8,880 nt of DNA from CAYUPY01 sp964446595 (GTDB lineage Bacteria > Patescibacteriota > Dojkabacteria > J137 > JAEUSD01). The notes beneath the pieces are model-generated. The model was not told where the DNA came from. It made no database searches and worked only from the letters and a program-made list of their open reading frames with translations. Shown piece after piece: positions 7,502-8,880 of this stretch (the first letter of the stretch is position 1; every line of letters begins with the position of its first letter). The stretch spans positions 1 to 8,880 of the forward strand of contig CAYUPY010000052.1 in assembly GCA_964446595.1 (NCBI GenBank), in the 5' to 3' direction. The position numbers and the translations under genes are program-made.

Positions 7502-7987
7502 TTAAGCCTCACCCTTCAATCTATCCATTTCTTCATGCAATATTTCCAGCAGAAGTGGAGCAGTGGTACCTAACATGCTAGTAATACCACATTTGGCTGT
7601 GTAGCCTGGTGCTAAGTGCAACTGCAATGCACCTTCTCTAGCCTTATGCAATGCTTGCAAGTGATTATGAGTGTAGTTTTCCAAAGCCATTTGGAGATAG
7701 ATCGCGAATTGCTTTAGATTATGATGATTATCGCCAAACTGACTGACTAACTGCAAAATTGAGAATAGCGCCCGATCAGCCTCTGTTTGCCAGTTCCAAT
7801 ACTCAAAAGTAGTGTAAGGCTTAATCGCTAAATCTAGTGCTGTTTTCAAAACAAAATTCTGAATTCCTGCTAATTCCACAATTTCTGCTACTAGGTCTGC
7901 CGCACGAATAGTGAGTAGAGCAAAGTATTTTGCAACTGCGGCAATTATTTCCGGTTTAACTCTTAAATTGGGCGGAGAATAACGCAT
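7502..7987 (-). CDS. Hypothetical helical His-rich protein, 161 aa
   Basis: I do not recognise this protein. The sequence reads as a mostly alpha-helical bundle: amphipathic helices with Leu and Ala repeats, a cluster of aromatics (YTTFEYWNW), and many histidines in the second half (GDNHHN, NYTHNHLQALH, LQLHLAPG). There is no signal peptide or clear membrane segment. Its ATG (7987-7985) shares its A with the TGA stop of the upstream gene (TGATG, 1-base overlap), and no Shine-Dalgarno site is obvious, so translation probably depends on re-initiation from that gene. The two likely act together, though the sequence does not show how. The histidines might bind metal or might simply be structural; no known metal motif is seen. 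Confidence 0.8.
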   Translation of the reverse strand: MRYSPPNLRVKPEIIAAVAKYFALLTIRAADLVAEIVELAGIQNFVLKTALDLAIKPYTTFEYWNWQTEADRALFSILQLVSQFGDNHHNLKQFAIYLQMALENYTHNHLQALHKAREGALQLHLAPGYTAKCGITSMLGTTAPLLLEILHEEMDRLKGEA

Positions 7988-8283
7988 CAGCGTTGATAGC
8001 TCATACTTTTTCTTTTTTCTGTGAATACTGCTGTGTAAAATGCCCGAGTGTACTCATTGCTGGCAACATAAATGTCGTGAGGAGGAAGTAGTTGTGGATT
8101 TACTGCTCCCTCATATGGCTTAGTTGCAGCCATATTAAGTGAAATTTTTCCTGTTTGCTTTAAAAGAGTAAGTGCTGCCTTTAAACCTGCAATATATGCA
8201 TCAAGTTGTTCAGGATCACCGATCATCATATCTTCAGTAGTCGGTGTGTAGTGAAATAAGAATTCGTGCATTTGACTGCCCAT
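7987..8283 (-). CDS. Hypothetical protein, 98 aa, first gene of a two-gene unit
   Basis: I do not recognise this protein. It is small and soluble. An N-terminal beta-like segment (HEFLFHYTP) is followed by an acidic helix (DPEQLDAYIAGLKAALTLL), a short KISLN strand, a PPHDIY turn and a basic C-terminus (TEKRKSMSYQR). The ATG at 8283 has no Shine-Dalgarno sequence; Met5 (8271-8269) is an alternative start and would shorten the product by four residues. TTGACA and -10-like hexamers lie just upstream. Its TGA overlaps the ATG of the 161-aa gene by one base. The size and pairing recall many two-gene units such as toxin-antitoxin or immunity pairs, but no residue motif supports any of these. Confidence 0.75.
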   Translation of the reverse strand: MGSQMHEFLFHYTPTTEDMMIGDPEQLDAYIAGLKAALTLLKQTGKISLNMAATKPYEGAVNPQLLPPHDIYVASNEYTRAFYTAVFTEKRKSMSYQR

Positions 8284-8288
8284 TTAGC

Positions 8289-8322
8289 TATATATTTAAT
8301 ATATTATAAAATATATTGTCAA
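8289..8322 (-). promoter_or_regulatory. Promoter region of the minus-strand gene pair
   Basis: On the minus strand a perfect -35 TTGACA lies at 8322-8317. TTAAAT (4 of 6) lies at 8299-8294 with a 17-bp spacer, and the better-matching TATATA at 8294-8289 has a 22-bp spacer. Either places transcription start within a few bases of the ATG at 8283, so the mRNA would be nearly leaderless. A perfect TATAAT at 8308-8303 is only 8 bp from TTGACA and would need a different -35. Confidence 0.5.
8298..8317. repeat. Tandem self-complementary octamers AATATATT
   Basis: AATATATT occurs at 8298-8305 and 8310-8317, 12 bp start to start, overlapping the minus-strand promoter and adjacent to its TTGACA. Each copy is its own reverse complement. 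The stretch 8289-8317 is almost entirely A and T, so it may be a regulator site, an easily melted region, or a chance result of composition. Confidence 0.3.
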
Positions 8323-8333
8323 CCAACTATATC

Positions 8334-8381
8334 TTGTCTAGCCATTACAAACTAGATCTACTATGATGGTGTAGGCTAAAG
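8334..8381 (+). promoter_or_regulatory. Possible promoter and weak ribosome site of the MFS gene
   Basis: TATGAT (5 of 6 to TATAAT) lies at 8362-8367, 14 bases before the ATG. TTGTCT at 8334-8339 resembles a -35 but with a 22-bp spacer, longer than usual. AGG at 8373-8375 is a weak ribosome site 6 bases before the ATG. If real, the mRNA leader would be short. Confidence 0.3.
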
Positions 8382-8880
8382 ATGAAAGTGCGAAGCAAAA
8401 CACCACAAAAGTTTTTTAATGAGATCAATCCGGTAGTCAGATTGTTAATATTCTCGGATATTTTGGTGATTGGTGCCAGCGGGATGCTTGCGCCTTTATT
8501 TGCCTTGTTTGTGGAGGACTTCATTGTTGGTGGGGATGCATTGGTGGCGAGTGTGGCGATAGGGGTTTATCTTATTTCGCGTAGCCTGGTACAAATCCCC
8601 ATCGCCACACTGATCGACAAACTCCAAGGGGAAATGGATGACTTCTGGACAATGGTAATTTTTACCTTTATGAGCGGTGTTTTCACGCTTGCATATCTTG
8701 TGATTGACCAGCCTTGGCAGTTGTATTTGATTCAGATGTTGCTTGGTGTGGCTACGGCAATGACTTATCCCTCATACATGGCTATTTTCACTAGGCATAT
8801 TGATAAAGACAAAGAAGGGACAGAGTGGGGGATTTATTACACTCTCACTGATCTTGGTAGTGCAGTACTGGCAATTGTCG
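8382..8880 (+). CDS. Major facilitator superfamily transporter, N-terminal part (cut by window end)
   Basis: The frame is open from the ATG at 8382 to the last base, 166 codons, with no stop. The product is an inner-membrane protein: hydrophobic helices at about residues 18-47, 52-76, 88-107 and 112-136 give the first four of the usual 12. The loop between helices 2 and 3 (LIDKLQGEMDDF) sits where MFS motif A is found, with its Asp and Gly kept. The N-terminus (NPVVRLLIFSDILV, then GMLAPLFALFV) resembles drug-efflux-type MFS proteins common in candidate phyla radiation genomes, from memory. The substrate cannot be told. It is divergent from the 98-aa gene and shares a 98-base intergenic region with it. 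Confidence 0.88.
   Translation, partial: MKVRSKTPQKFFNEINPVVRLLIFSDILVIGASGMLAPLFALFVEDFIVGGDALVASVAIGVYLISRSLVQIPIATLIDKLQGEMDDFWTMVIFTFMSGVFTLAYLVIDQPWQLYLIQMLLGVATAMTYPSYMAIFTRHIDKDKEGTEWGIYYTLTDLGSAVLAIV

Noticed and set aside
7987..8283. Minus-strand pair as a HEPN/MNT toxin-antitoxin system
   Set aside because: The 98-aa protein lacks the GSxxxxxxDxD nucleotidyltransferase motif and the 161-aa protein lacks a clear RxxxxH motif in the expected helix.
8303..8308. TATAAT on the minus strand as the -10 paired with the TTGACA at 8322-8317
   Set aside because: The spacer is 8 bp, far too short for a sigma70-type promoter.

Overview
The window looks like a gene-dense, AT-rich bacterial chromosome segment (about 40% GC by eye). 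UGA is a normal stop: the ChaB gene and the 98-codon gene both end in TGA, and TGG encodes Trp throughout, so the UGA-reassigned codes 4 and 25 do not fit. Candidate phyla radiation (Patescibacteria) is my best guess for the host. It rests on the style of the truncated MFS transporter, the giant orphan protein, the lack of strong Shine-Dalgarno sequences and the tight packing. No rRNA or other phylogenetic marker is present, so this stays an inference.

Layout. Positions 1-75 hold no gene I can support. Positions 76-5595 (+) encode a giant protein of 1839 residues. It has an M48-like zinc metallopeptidase module near the N-terminus (HEAAH, then ENHAD, then THPAPANRI), a long helix-rich middle part of about 1,250 residues with no domain I recognise, and a UbiB/ABC1/COQ8-type atypical kinase domain at the C-terminus (NASTS loop, VVIK, EEYMPG, DPHKGN, DFG). 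After 34 bases comes an orphan gene of 527 codons (5630-7213, +), whose ATG lies 8 bases below a perfect extended -10 element. A 10-bp perfect inverted repeat lies between its stop codon and a small ChaB-family gene (7275-7493, +). Two short overlapping genes follow on the minus strand (8283 to 7502, joined by TGATG) and converge on chaB. A very AT-rich divergent intergenic region (8284-8381) separates them from an MFS transporter (8382 to the window end, +) cut by the edge.

Working together. The giant protein and the 527-aa orphan are close and co-oriented, but each may be transcribed separately because the second has its own strong promoter. A protease-like head and a kinase-like tail on one apparently soluble chain is the most notable thing here, and I do not know it as a described system. 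The minus-strand pair is translationally coupled and probably forms one functional unit of unknown role. ChaB and the MFS transporter look like ordinary flanking genes. No stretch longer than 300 bases lacks a gene, and I found no tRNA, rRNA, CRISPR array, IS element or transposase.
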